Both the position numbers and the translations under genes were made by a program. DNA of 49,261 bases, taken from NCBI GenBank assembly GCA_045587065.1, contig JAZNBQ010000102.1, forward strand, positions 1-49,261. Reading direction: 5' to 3'. Below are positions 23,688 to 31,814 of the stretch, piece after piece. The notes below the pieces were generated by a model. The model worked only from the letters and a program-made list of their open reading frames with translations, was not told the origin of the DNA and did no database searches. How positions within the stretch are numbered: the first letter of the stretch is position 1; every line of letters starts with the position of its first letter. Origin of the DNA: SFWF01 sp045587065. Lineage in GTDB: Bacteria > Bacillota > Clostridia > Oscillospirales > Acutalibacteraceae.

Positions 23688-24221
23688 TTAATAGTTTTCT
23701 GCATGAACCTCGAAATAGCTCTTTGGATGTGCGCATACAGGGCAAACTTCAGGAGCTTTTTTGCCCATAACAAGATGTCCGCAGTTGCGGCACTCCCACA
23801 TGGTTTCTCCTGCTTTTTCAAATACCTTTTGCATTTCAACATTGTTAAGAAGTCTTAGGTATCTCTCTTCGTGGCTCTTTTCAATTGCTGCTACCATACG
23901 GAATTTTTCTGCAAGTTCAGTAAAGCCTTCCTCGTCTGCTTCCTTAGCGAAGGTTGCATACATATCGGTCCACTCGTAATTTTCGCCTGCGGCAGCTACC
24001 TTTAAGTTTTCTGCGGTGTTGGAAAGCTCTCCAAGAGCCTTGAACCACATTTTTGCATGTTCTTTTTCGTTATCTGCGGTTTTCTGGAAAAGAGCAGAGA
24101 TTTGTTCGTAGCCTTCCTTTTTAGCTACTGATGCAAAATAAGTGTATTTATTTCTTGCCTGAGATTCTCCTGCAAATGCAGCGCGAAGATTTGCTTCTGT
24201 TTTTGTACCTTTTAAATTCAT
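23688..24221 (-). CDS. rbr: Rubrerythrin
   Basis: This cytoplasmic non-haem iron peroxidase detoxifies hydrogen peroxide in anaerobes with electrons from NADH via rubredoxin. The N-terminal four-helix domain holds the di-iron ligands (E19 in AGESQARNKY, the NEKEHAK segment near residue 52, and IEKSHEERY). The C-terminal rubredoxin-like domain has CRNCGH and CPVCAHP. The length of 177 residues is normal. The ATG follows AGGAGGAAAA. It has its own near-consensus promoter, with a dyad over the -10. Confidence 0.96.
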   Translation of the reverse strand: MNLKGTKTEANLRAAFAGESQARNKYTYFASVAKKEGYEQISALFQKTADNEKEHAKMWFKALGELSNTAENLKVAAAGENYEWTDMYATFAKEADEEGFTELAEKFRMVAAIEKSHEERYLRLLNNVEMQKVFEKAGETMWECRNCGHLVMGKKAPEVCPVCAHPKSYFEVHAENY

Positions 24222-24250
24222 AATTTTCCTCCTAAATTTAAAAACAGTAA

Positions 24251-24292
24251 TTATTACTATTTTATAATAACATATTAGTTTTCTTCTGTCAA
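24251..24292 (-). promoter_or_regulatory. Rubrerythrin promoter with dyad
   Basis: On the minus strand, -35 TTGACA (24287-24292) and -10 TATTAT (24264-24269) have a 17-bp spacer. TTATTA-N8-TAATAA (24251-24270) spans the -10 and could be a stress-response operator, but it does not fit the PerR consensus well. Confidence 0.6.
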
Positions 24293-25792
24293 GTCTTTTT
24301 TAGGAACACTTGGTAACCTTCCGTAAAGCGCAGTATTTTCTCTTATTATACCTGCAAGCCAAGAATTTATACATCCCTTTTTAATACGCCATTTCCAGTT
24401 GTTACCTACCGTAGACGGTGTATTGATTCTGGCTTCGCTTCCCATTCCTAAAAGGTCTGGCATCATTATTATTGCCGTTTCTGCCACCGACATCAGAGCC
24501 GTTCTAATCATCGCCCAATTAAAGCCCTCTTGCGCATCAACATGCATATAACGTCTGGCAAACTCTACCTCACTATCGGTTGCAGTATTTACCCAACCGT
24601 TTATGGTATCGTTATCGTGGGTTCCTGTATAAACTATGCAGTTGCTATTATAGTTATGGGGAAGATACTCGTTATCTTCACTGTCAAAAGCAAACTGCAA
24701 AACCTTCATACCCGGAAAACCTGAATTTTTAAGAAGATTCTCTACCTCTTTGGTTAGAAAACCTAAATCCTCGGCTATAATAGGAATTTCTTCGCCCTCA
24801 AAATCTTTTTTTATAGCTCCAAAAAGCTCCATATCGGGTCCTTTAAGCCATTTGCCTTCTTTTGCGGTTTTTTCTCCGAATTTTACTGTATAAAAAGATT
24901 CAAAACCTCTGAAATGGTCAATTCTGACTACGTCATATACCTTTAGGGCAAATTTTATGCGCTGCCTCCACCAACTGTATGGTGTAGTTTCATTTTTCAT
25001 ATATTCCCAATTATAAACAGGATTTCCCCACAGTTGACCATCTTTTGTAAATCCGTCAGGCGGACAACCTGCCACTAAGGTAGGCGTAAGATTTTCATCA
25101 AGTAAAAACTGCCCTGGTTTACTCCAGACGTCTGCGCTGTCGGCAGCAACGTAAATAGGCATATCTCCTATTATTTTTATACCCTTTTCGTTGGCATAGT
25201 TTTTTAGTTTATACCACTGACCAAAAAACTCAAACTGCAAGAATCTGAAAAATTCTATATCTTCTTTTAAAAGGTCTTTGATTTTTTCTATTGCTTTTTC
25301 GGTACGGAATTTAAGCTCTTTGTCCCACTCTTGCCAACTGATTCCATTTTTATAATCCTTAATAGCCATAAAAAGAGCGTAATCCGAAAGCCAGAAACTT
25401 TGCTCCTTGCAGAATCTCAGATACTCTTCATTTTGCAAATCAAAATTATTAAAAGCAATTCTTAAAACCTTATAACGATTATTATAAAGTTTTTCATAAT
25501 CTACCTCTTCTTCATTACTGCCAAAATCTATATTTTCATAATCCGCTTTTTTAAGAAGGCCTTTTTCACTTAATATATCAAGGTCGATAAAATACGGGTT
25601 TCCTGCATAGGAAGAAAAGGACTGATACGGGGAATCTCCAAAGCTCGTGGGAGAAAGTGGCAAAATCTGCCAATAGCTTTGTCCTGCTTCTTTTAAAAAA
25701 TCTATAAATTCGTACGCTTCTTTTCCCAAAGTTCCAATACCGTAATTGGTAGAAAGGGAGAAAATCGGCATTAAAATTCCGCTTGTTCTCAA
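24275..25792 (-). CDS. malQ: 4-alpha-glucanotransferase (amylomaltase)
   Basis: This GH77 enzyme transfers alpha-1,4-glucan segments between maltodextrins or to glucose. The 505-residue protein has the expected motifs: ILPLSPTSFGDSPYQSFSSY near the start, GDMPIYVAADSADVW, VRIDHFRGF (nucleophile Asp), IIAEDLGFL (acid/base Glu) and YTGTHDNDT (third Asp). The start is TTG at 25790-25792 with AGGAG eight bases upstream. The first possible ATG would remove the conserved RTSGILMPIFSL start. Because the rubrerythrin promoter lies in its 3' end, the two genes are read separately. Confidence 0.95.
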   Translation of the reverse strand: MRTSGILMPIFSLSTNYGIGTLGKEAYEFIDFLKEAGQSYWQILPLSPTSFGDSPYQSFSSYAGNPYFIDLDILSEKGLLKKADYENIDFGSNEEEVDYEKLYNNRYKVLRIAFNNFDLQNEEYLRFCKEQSFWLSDYALFMAIKDYKNGISWQEWDKELKFRTEKAIEKIKDLLKEDIEFFRFLQFEFFGQWYKLKNYANEKGIKIIGDMPIYVAADSADVWSKPGQFLLDENLTPTLVAGCPPDGFTKDGQLWGNPVYNWEYMKNETTPYSWWRQRIKFALKVYDVVRIDHFRGFESFYTVKFGEKTAKEGKWLKGPDMELFGAIKKDFEGEEIPIIAEDLGFLTKEVENLLKNSGFPGMKVLQFAFDSEDNEYLPHNYNSNCIVYTGTHDNDTINGWVNTATDSEVEFARRYMHVDAQEGFNWAMIRTALMSVAETAIIMMPDLLGMGSEARINTPSTVGNNWKWRIKKGCINSWLAGIIRENTALYGRLPSVPKKDLTEEN

Positions 25793-25821
25793 GTTCTTCG
25801 CTCCTAAATAATTATATGATT

Positions 25822-25850
25822 ATTATATCACTATTTTCGTTTAAATTCAA
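25822..25850 (-). promoter_or_regulatory. malQ promoter
   Basis: On the minus strand, -35 TTGAAT (25845-25850) and -10 TATAAT (25822-25827) have a 17-bp spacer. It directly abuts the terminator of the upstream ABC operon. Confidence 0.72.
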
Positions 25851-25880
25851 TAAACCGCCAAGATTTTTCTTGGCGGTTTA
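25851..25880 (-). terminator. Terminator of the GntR/ABC operon
   Basis: The stem TAAACCGCCAAGA / TCTTGGCGGTTTA is 13 bp with a short T loop. The downstream T run on the minus strand is interrupted, so efficiency may be moderate. Confidence 0.7.
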
Positions 25881-25885
25881 TTTGA

Positions 25886-27637
25886 TTATTTTGTTTGCTC
25901 TTCTATTACGATATTTAAGGTATTTACGTAATCTAAAGTTTCAGCAAAGCTTTCCGGAATTGTAAATCTTATGTTACTGCTTGTGGTTTTACCCAGAAGA
26001 GTAAGTCTTGTGCAACCTTCGCTGAAAACCGAAGTGTTTGCTTTTTTCAGTTCTTTAGTATAAAGTTCGTTGAGTTTTAAAAGTTCTTCCTTTGTAACGG
26101 TTATGTTGCCGTAATGTTGGTCGGAAATGTCTACGTAATCTCCGCTTAAAAGGTTATCTTTAACATTTTCGCACTCATTTTTTTGAGCATTTATATAATT
26201 TTCACTTTGCATCAGTTTCAGAAGAGGCTCGTTATAAATATCACGATAAAGATGGTAAACTCTTTGAACCTTTCTGCCGGATTTCAGAATATAGTTTATT
26301 TCAAATCGGCGGAGCGCTAACCCAAAATCACCTGTGTTTTCATCAAACTCTCCTCTGTCTCCTGTACTGTTTATAACATTTACTGCAGACTGATGTAGAT
26401 TTAATACCTCTGTAAAGTTTTTATCTAAAATTAAGTCTTCACTATAATCGGCATCACGAACTTTTATATATTTAATTCTATTTTCTTTTGGAACAAAGTC
26501 TACAATACTGTTTCCGATAAACAAGGTGCCCAGACACAAGGCCGCCATTACACCTACGGCAATTCCGCCTTTTATAAGGGATGCTTTAACATTTTTGAAA
26601 CCTCTTGTCATTATAGCGCCTGCGGCAACAGAAGCAAGTAAAGAGCCTATACAGAAAAAGGTCCAATAGCCTATAGAATCTGGATTCACACCCTCAAATA
26701 TAGCCGACAAAATAAGTCCGCCGCCAATGCTTATAAGGATAGTTATGAGAATTGGCATAAACTTAAAGGAATAGGCTTCTGTAGCCGTTTCGCTTTTACG
26801 CTTTTTAAACAAAGCGATAGCAATATAGCTAAATAGTATAGTGAGAATAAAAACAGATATTATAGAAAATACAGTTAATTTTTCTGTGAAATAATCTGCA
26901 GAGCCGCCTATTACATTATAGTTTTCGTCGCGAGTGACAAGAGGCATATTGTATGCCGAATAAAGAAGTGGCGATGTATAGAAAATAAATTTCTCTGACA
27001 ATTCAACTCCCTCGGCAAGCGAAGAAAGCCAGTTGTTTATAAGCAATGCAATTACAGGAAAACCGATATTTACTGCGGCAAGAGAAATAATCATATCAAA
27101 AATTGCTCCTGCCGACACTATGAATATAAGCATAAAACTTCCGCACATTAAAAGCTGCAAAAGAGCAAGTAAATATGCCTTTATAACTGTTAATACTGTA
27201 GCACCCGCAACAAAGGGCAGAGCCACTATTATTAAAAGTCCTAAAAAGGATGCGGTAAGGGGTATGGCAGCTCCTATAAAAGATGCCGAAAATCTTGTTA
27301 GTAAAAGTTCGTTTCGGGTCAGTGGCAAACTGTGGAAAACGTCACTTGATTTCTTACTGTAAAGAAAGGAAAAATTCACAAAAAGAAGCAGAAGCATTAC
27401 CGCCAGAGAAATTACAAAGGTTAAGGTAGTAAAGCCATCTATAAGTCCCTGAATTTCGTAAGTATTATCCTTGGCAATATTGTAATAATTGTCTGAAATG
27501 TTTTTAAGGAGCACACCGGGGCAGACAAGGAGTGATATTACAAGAGACAGAAGAACAAATCCGCTTTGCTTTTTAAGAGAGGTTTTAAAAAAGTTTACTG
27601 CGGGATTTAATTTATTTGAGGATGTTTTTAATGTCAT
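25886..27637 (-). CDS. ABC transporter permease with large C-terminal soluble domain
   Basis: This is the membrane component of the neighbouring ABC transporter. About residues 1-385 contain some twelve hydrophobic segments with an ABC-2-like N-terminal half (KKSSDVFHSLPLTRNELLLTR, typical of YtrC/YtrD-type permeases). Residues about 390-583 form a soluble domain without membrane segments, probably outside the membrane. The gene overlaps the ATPase gene by 26 bp, with AGGTAGAAGG as ribosome site, so coupling is tight. The substrate is unknown. Related YtrA-controlled transporters respond to cell-envelope stress or antimicrobial peptides. Confidence 0.8.
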   Translation of the reverse strand: MTLKTSSNKLNPAVNFFKTSLKKQSGFVLLSLVISLLVCPGVLLKNISDNYYNIAKDNTYEIQGLIDGFTTLTFVISLAVMLLLLFVNFSFLYSKKSSDVFHSLPLTRNELLLTRFSASFIGAAIPLTASFLGLLIIVALPFVAGATVLTVIKAYLLALLQLLMCGSFMLIFIVSAGAIFDMIISLAAVNIGFPVIALLINNWLSSLAEGVELSEKFIFYTSPLLYSAYNMPLVTRDENYNVIGGSADYFTEKLTVFSIISVFILTILFSYIAIALFKKRKSETATEAYSFKFMPILITILISIGGGLILSAIFEGVNPDSIGYWTFFCIGSLLASVAAGAIMTRGFKNVKASLIKGGIAVGVMAALCLGTLFIGNSIVDFVPKENRIKYIKVRDADYSEDLILDKNFTEVLNLHQSAVNVINSTGDRGEFDENTGDFGLALRRFEINYILKSGRKVQRVYHLYRDIYNEPLLKLMQSENYINAQKNECENVKDNLLSGDYVDISDQHYGNITVTKEELLKLNELYTKELKKANTSVFSEGCTRLTLLGKTTSSNIRFTIPESFAETLDYVNTLNIVIEEQTK

Positions 27638-28511
27638 AGCCTTCTACCTCCAATTCATATATAAAGATTTCTTCCAAGGTAGGTTCTACCGTTTCGGCAA
27701 AAATGGGCTTTAAAGAATTTATTTTTTCTAAAATTTCGTCTTCTTCTCCCCTTATTACCATTTGAAGAAGTGAACCTGTTTTTTCTACCTTTAAAATATT
27801 AAGTCCGTGGAATTTAATTTCAGGTGGTAATACTTTAAATGCCGCCTGTACCTTGTGGATCCCGCCTCTGAGTGTTTCAAGGTTATCGCTGAAAATTATA
27901 TTTCCTTTGTGAAGCAGTCCTACGTGGTCGCAAAGGTCCTCAAGTTCTCTAAGGTTATGTGAAGCAATTATCGCGGTCATACCTGTATTTTCTATTCCGT
28001 CAAGAAGGAGGGATTTTAAAACTCCTCTCATTACAGGGTCAAGTCCGTCAAAGGCTTCATCTAAAAGAAGGTATTTTGGACAGGTGGAAAGTGCCAACAT
28101 AAGAGCCGCCTGTCTTTGCATACCTTTAGACATATTGTCAATTTTATCCTTGGTGCTTATGGGGAAAACACTTGTTAAATAGTCGTATCTTTCCCTACTG
28201 AAATCAGGATACATTCCTTGATAAAAATCTGCCATTTCGGCAAGATTTGAGTGTTTAAAGAAATATGGTGTATCTGCAAGGAAGAAAATTTTACTTTTAA
28301 GTTCAGGATTATTCCAGGTGCTCATTGAGTCTACTATTATGTCTCCACCATCCGGGAAGTAAACCCCTGCAATTACTCTAAGCAAGGTGGATTTACCTGA
28401 ACCGTTAGAACCAACAAGTCCATAAATGCTACCATCCTTGATTTCGAAATTAACGCTATCAAGAGCGGCATAATCTCCAAATTTTTTTGTTAAGTTTACC
28501 GCTTTAATCAT
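27612..28511 (-). CDS. ABC transporter ATP-binding protein (YtrB-like)
   Basis: This is the cytoplasmic ATPase of the transporter. It shows Walker A VGSNGSGKST (about residues 33-42), a Q-loop, the signature MSKGMQRQ, Walker B YLLLDEAFDGLDP, and the switch histidine in IIASHNLREL. A C-terminal extension of about 80 residues is usual for this exporter class. The length is 299 residues. It overlaps the regulator gene by 8 bp. It belongs to the ABC-2 type exporters paired with a YtrA repressor. Confidence 0.92.
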   Translation of the reverse strand: MIKAVNLTKKFGDYAALDSVNFEIKDGSIYGLVGSNGSGKSTLLRVIAGVYFPDGGDIIVDSMSTWNNPELKSKIFFLADTPYFFKHSNLAEMADFYQGMYPDFSRERYDYLTSVFPISTKDKIDNMSKGMQRQAALMLALSTCPKYLLLDEAFDGLDPVMRGVLKSLLLDGIENTGMTAIIASHNLRELEDLCDHVGLLHKGNIIFSDNLETLRGGIHKVQAAFKVLPPEIKFHGLNILKVEKTGSLLQMVIRGEEDEILEKINSLKPIFAETVEPTLEEIFIYELEVEGYDIKNILK

Positions 28512-28881
28512 TTTCTCTTCCTCCTTTATATATTTGTTTTAATATGTTTTCAAGTTCTTCTTTAGCAAGACCTTTTCTAAAGGCTTCTTCTACTGCCCTT
28601 TTAAAATCATCCTTTGCCGCTTCTAAAATAGCGTCCTTTGCCGTTTCGTCTTCTGATATAAAAGAGCCTTTTCCTGTAACAGAATAAATTACGCCATTGG
28701 TTTCTAAAATGGCATAAGCCTTTTGAACTGTATTTGGATTTACAGACAGCTTTAATGCCAACTGTCTTACGCTGGGAAGCTTATCTCCATCCTTTAGTAC
28801 GCCTACCACCTTCAGACGAATCACTGAGTTTACTATCTGGTCGTAAATAGGCACTCGGCTTTTATAATCTATTGTAATCAT
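28504..28881 (-). CDS. GntR-family repressor, YtrA subfamily
   Basis: This short regulator (125 residues) has a winged helix-turn-helix at about 10-75 (KLPSVRQLALKLSVNPNTVQKAY) and only a helical tail, with no effector domain, which defines the YtrA subfamily. Such proteins usually repress their own ABC operon. The ATG follows AGGAGG. Two palindromes lie over the promoter 14 bp upstream and fit autoregulation. The inducing signal is not visible in the sequence. Confidence 0.92.
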   Translation of the reverse strand: MITIDYKSRVPIYDQIVNSVIRLKVVGVLKDGDKLPSVRQLALKLSVNPNTVQKAYAILETNGVIYSVTGKGSFISEDETAKDAILEAAKDDFKRAVEEAFRKGLAKEELENILKQIYKGGREND

Positions 28882-28894
28882 CTGCCGCCTCCTG

Positions 28895-28951
28895 ACTGTA
28901 CTATCTGTATTAGTACAGTTGTATCATACAACAAATTTTAGCTTTTGTCAA
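28895..28951 (-). promoter_or_regulatory. Promoter and YtrA-type operator of the GntR/ABC operon
   Basis: On the minus strand, -35 TTGACA (28946-28951) and -10 TATGAT (28923-28928) have a 17-bp spacer. A perfect 9-bp inverted repeat ACTGTACTA-N7-TAGTACAGT (28895-28919) covers the transcription start. A second palindrome GTTGTAT-C-ATACAAC (28918-28932) covers the -10. A dimer bound here would block the promoter. Confidence 0.8.
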
Positions 28952-28953
28952 GG

Positions 28954-28982
28954 TTGAATTTATTTGTTTTTTGTGATATAAT
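28954..28982 (+). promoter_or_regulatory. ymdB promoter
   Basis: TTGAAT (28954-28959) and TATAAT (28977-28982) have a 17-bp spacer. The -35 lies two bases from the divergent -35 of the GntR operon, so the two promoters are back to back. Confidence 0.7.
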
Positions 28983-29013
28983 ATTGTGATTAGTTTTCTT
29001 AGGTGGTGATGGT

Positions 29014-29793
29014 ATGAACATTCTTGCAATAGGTGACGTTTGCGGCAGCATTGGAACAAATGCTCTGTTAAAGATTTTACCAAGCCTTAAAAAAGAACTA
29101 AAGGTAGATTTTACCATAGTTAACGGAGAAAACTCTGCCGACGGAAACGGCATCTCCCCTGCCAGTGCAGAACTTTTACTAAAATGTGCTGACGTGGTTA
29201 CAGGGGGAAATCATACTATGCGCAGACCTGATTTTCACAGCCTTCTGGACGAAAATGAAAGACTTTTGCGCCCACATAATTTAGAAAAGGCTAACTACGG
29301 CAGTGGTTACTGCCTTGTAGATATGGGTAAAAAAAGAGTTGCGGTTATAAATCTTTTGGGTTCTATTTATCTTGAACACTTAAAGGTTGCAAATCCCTTT
29401 AATGCGGTGGATGAGCTGTTAGAACGAGCAAAGGAAGATAATGCTGATATAATTATTGTAGATTTTCACGCTGAAGCCACAAGCGAAAAAAGGGCTATGG
29501 GTTTTTATCTCGACGGCAAGGTTTCTTTTATGTTTGGTACTCACACTCACGTACAAACCTCTGATTTGCAGATTTTGGAAAAAGGCACCGCTTATATCAC
29601 TGACCTGGGTATGACAGGTCCTAAGGACAGTGTTTTAGGTGTTGAACCATCTATTATAATTGACCGTCTCAAAAACAGTTTAATGGAAAAATTTGCTTTG
29701 GCAAAAAGCAAACCTTGTGTAGAAGGCGCTTATATTTCTATTGATGACAACAGTTTAAAGGTAACTGACATTAAAACTTTAAGGATTGTGTAA
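29014..29793 (+). CDS. ymdB: YmdB-family metallophosphoesterase (2',3'-cyclic nucleotide phosphodiesterase)
   Basis: This di-iron phosphodiesterase is known in Bacillus to cleave 2',3'-cAMP and to affect biofilm and motility gene expression. The motifs GDVCGSIG (residues 7-14), NGENSADGNG (about 38), TGGNHTMRR (about 68), DFHAEATSEK and FGTHTHVQTSD are all present. The length of 259 residues is normal. The ATG follows AGGTGGTGAT. The next gene starts two bases after its stop. Confidence 0.93.
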   Translation: MNILAIGDVCGSIGTNALLKILPSLKKELKVDFTIVNGENSADGNGISPASAELLLKCADVVTGGNHTMRRPDFHSLLDENERLLRPHNLEKANYGSGYCLVDMGKKRVAVINLLGSIYLEHLKVANPFNAVDELLERAKEDNADIIIVDFHAEATSEKRAMGFYLDGKVSFMFGTHTHVQTSDLQILEKGTAYITDLGMTGPKDSVLGVEPSIIIDRLKNSLMEKFALAKSKPCVEGAYISIDDNSLKVTDIKTLRIV

Positions 29794-29795
29794 TT

Positions 29796-31406
29796 ATGAC
29801 TTTTAAGAAGCTTCTTGTTTTACTTCTTTCAATAAGTTTAATTCTCCTTACTGCCTGCAAGGGCGGTAGCGTTAGCACACCCTCTGACCAACATAATGAA
29901 GAGTCTTCTGAAAGTGTTCAGACAAACGAAACATTACAGCTTCTGTACTGCGAAAATGATACTATAAACCCCTATAAGACCATTAACAAAACCAATGCGG
30001 AAATAGCGCATCTTATTTACGAGCCCCTTGTAAAATTAGACAATAACTTTGAGCCTGTTTTAGCCCTTGCTGAATCAGTAGAAATAAAAGGAAACGTATG
30101 TACCGTAACGCTAAAAGACGCTCTGTTTTTTGACGGCAGCAAGGTTACCGCCGACGACATTGTTTTTTCTGCAGAACTTGCAAAGAACTCCAAGAGGTTT
30201 TCATATCTTTTTTACGAGGTTAAAAATCTTTTTACCCAAGGCAACAAAGAAATTGTTTTTGAACTTACTAAAAAAGACCCTTATTTTACTAATTTATTAA
30301 CCTTCCCTATATTAAAAAGCGGTACAGATGATTTAAAGGACGAGGACAATATGGAAATTCCTCCTGTTGGATGCGGAAGGTTTATGATTTCTAAGGACGA
30401 AACTGCTTTAACTCCTTTTGAAAACTACTATGGAAACAAAAGCCCTGTCTCAAAAATCAAGCTTATAAATGCTCCTGACAAGGAAGCGGTTAAACACTAC
30501 GTTGAAATTGGTGCTACCGACATTTATTACACAGACTACTCTGATTCAAGCATTTACAGAATGAGCGGAAAAAGACAAACGGTTAATCTGAGCAATCTGG
30601 TTTACATCGGTGTTAATCATAAAAATCCGCTTTTAGCCACCTATGAAATGAGACTTGCCATTTCTTCGGCTCTTAACAAAGAAGAGATTGTTAAAACGGC
30701 ATTTCACGGCAACGCTTTGGCGACAGAAGGTTTTTTCCATTCTGCATGGAAAGAAATATCTAACGTTCAGACCCTGCAAGCTTTACCAAACGAAAAATTA
30801 GTTGTTGAGAATTTAGAAAAAATAGGTTATAATAGTACAGATACCAAGGGAATAAGAAAATCAGCTTATGGAAGCAGACTTTCCTTTAATCTTTTAGTGA
30901 ACGGTGATAACCCTTCAAAGTTAAGTATGGCTAATTTGCTTGTGGCTCAACTTAAAAAGGTTGGAATTGAAATTAAGATAAACTCTGTTTCAGCTTCTCA
31001 GTTTTCTTCCCTTGTAAATTCCGGCAATTTCCAGCTTTATATCGGTGAAATTAAGATGCTTCCCAATATGGACGTAAGTTCTCTCGTTTTGCCCGATGGC
31101 TCTGCTGCTCAGGGAATTGTCTCTCCTTATGCTAAAAGTCAAGAGGACGACCAAGAGGAAACAGAAAACATTGATACTTCTTTAGACAATTTCAGCAACA
31201 AAGCGTATATTTCGGTTATCAATGGTTTTTACAGTGGTAAAAATTCTGTTGCAGACCTTGCTTCTTCTCTTATTTCTGCAATGCCTGTAATTCCGGTTGT
31301 TTTTAGAAGCGGAGTTGTTTTTCACAAAAACGATATAAAGGACCTTGGTGAGCTTTCCACCACCGACCTGTTTTTATCAATAGATAAATATAAGTTTGAA
31401 AATTAG
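29796..31406 (+). CDS. Family 5 extracellular solute-binding lipoprotein
   Basis: A signal peptide (KKLLVLLLSISLILLTAC) ends in a lipobox with lipidated Cys21, so the protein should be anchored outside the membrane. The mature part is a peptide/nickel-type binding protein (SBP_bac_5): NPYKTINKTNAEIAHLIYEPL, VTADDIVFSAELAKNSKRF and AISSALNKEEIV. An acidic low-complexity insert (EDDQEETENIDT) interrupts the C-terminal lobe at about residue 450. The length of 536 residues is normal. No permease or ATPase genes adjoin it, so it is an orphan that may share a transporter encoded elsewhere or act as a sensor. It starts two bases after ymdB. Confidence 0.88.
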   Translation: MTFKKLLVLLLSISLILLTACKGGSVSTPSDQHNEESSESVQTNETLQLLYCENDTINPYKTINKTNAEIAHLIYEPLVKLDNNFEPVLALAESVEIKGNVCTVTLKDALFFDGSKVTADDIVFSAELAKNSKRFSYLFYEVKNLFTQGNKEIVFELTKKDPYFTNLLTFPILKSGTDDLKDEDNMEIPPVGCGRFMISKDETALTPFENYYGNKSPVSKIKLINAPDKEAVKHYVEIGATDIYYTDYSDSSIYRMSGKRQTVNLSNLVYIGVNHKNPLLATYEMRLAISSALNKEEIVKTAFHGNALATEGFFHSAWKEISNVQTLQALPNEKLVVENLEKIGYNSTDTKGIRKSAYGSRLSFNLLVNGDNPSKLSMANLLVAQLKKVGIEIKINSVSASQFSSLVNSGNFQLYIGEIKMLPNMDVSSLVLPDGSAAQGIVSPYAKSQEDDQEETENIDTSLDNFSNKAYISVINGFYSGKNSVADLASSLISAMPVIPVVFRSGVVFHKNDIKDLGELSTTDLFLSIDKYKFEN

Positions 31407-31416
31407 GAGGATTTTT

Positions 31417-31767
31417 ATGATAAAATATGAAACTTTAACAGGAACTATCAATATTTCTGAAGATTACCTACAAAAGCTAATCGGTCAGGCCGTTACCTCC
31501 TGCTACGGCGTTGTTGGCATGGTTCCAAGCGGAAGTAAACAAAAGATTTTTAGTCTTTTCTCTAAAAAGGAAGACTTAAATAAAGGTATTGTTATTCATG
31601 GCAATGCTGATAAAATTTCAGTAGAACTTCACATTATGGTTTCTTACGGCATGAATATAAACGCTATTGCACAAAGTATCGTTCATAAGGTGCAATATAC
31701 CGTAAGTGAGGCTACCGGCATTAAAGTCAGCAAGGTTGTTGTTAAGGTAGACGATATTAAAGACTAA
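31417..31767 (+). CDS. Asp23/Gls24 family protein
   Basis: This small cytoplasmic protein is of the alkaline-shock/envelope-stress family (YloU-like). The 116-residue sequence has the family core SEDYLQKLIGQAVTSCYGVVGM and VSVELHIMVSYGMNINAIAQSI. A perfect AGGAGG at 31405-31410 selects the ATG at 31417. An in-frame ATG at 31396 lies within the preceding gene without a ribosome site. Linkage to a FakA-like gene and recG is the conserved Firmicute order (yloU-yloV-recG). Confidence 0.93.
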   Translation: MIKYETLTGTINISEDYLQKLIGQAVTSCYGVVGMVPSGSKQKIFSLFSKKEDLNKGIVIHGNADKISVELHIMVSYGMNINAIAQSIVHKVQYTVSEATGIKVSKVVVKVDDIKD

Positions 31768-31814
31768 TTTCATTTGCCTGACAAAAATCTCGGGCTGTTT
31801 TAAGGAGTGTTCTA

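Noticed and set aside
24251..24270. PerR box at the rubrerythrin promoter
   Set aside because: The dyad has a different spacing and only partial match to TTATAATNATTATAA.
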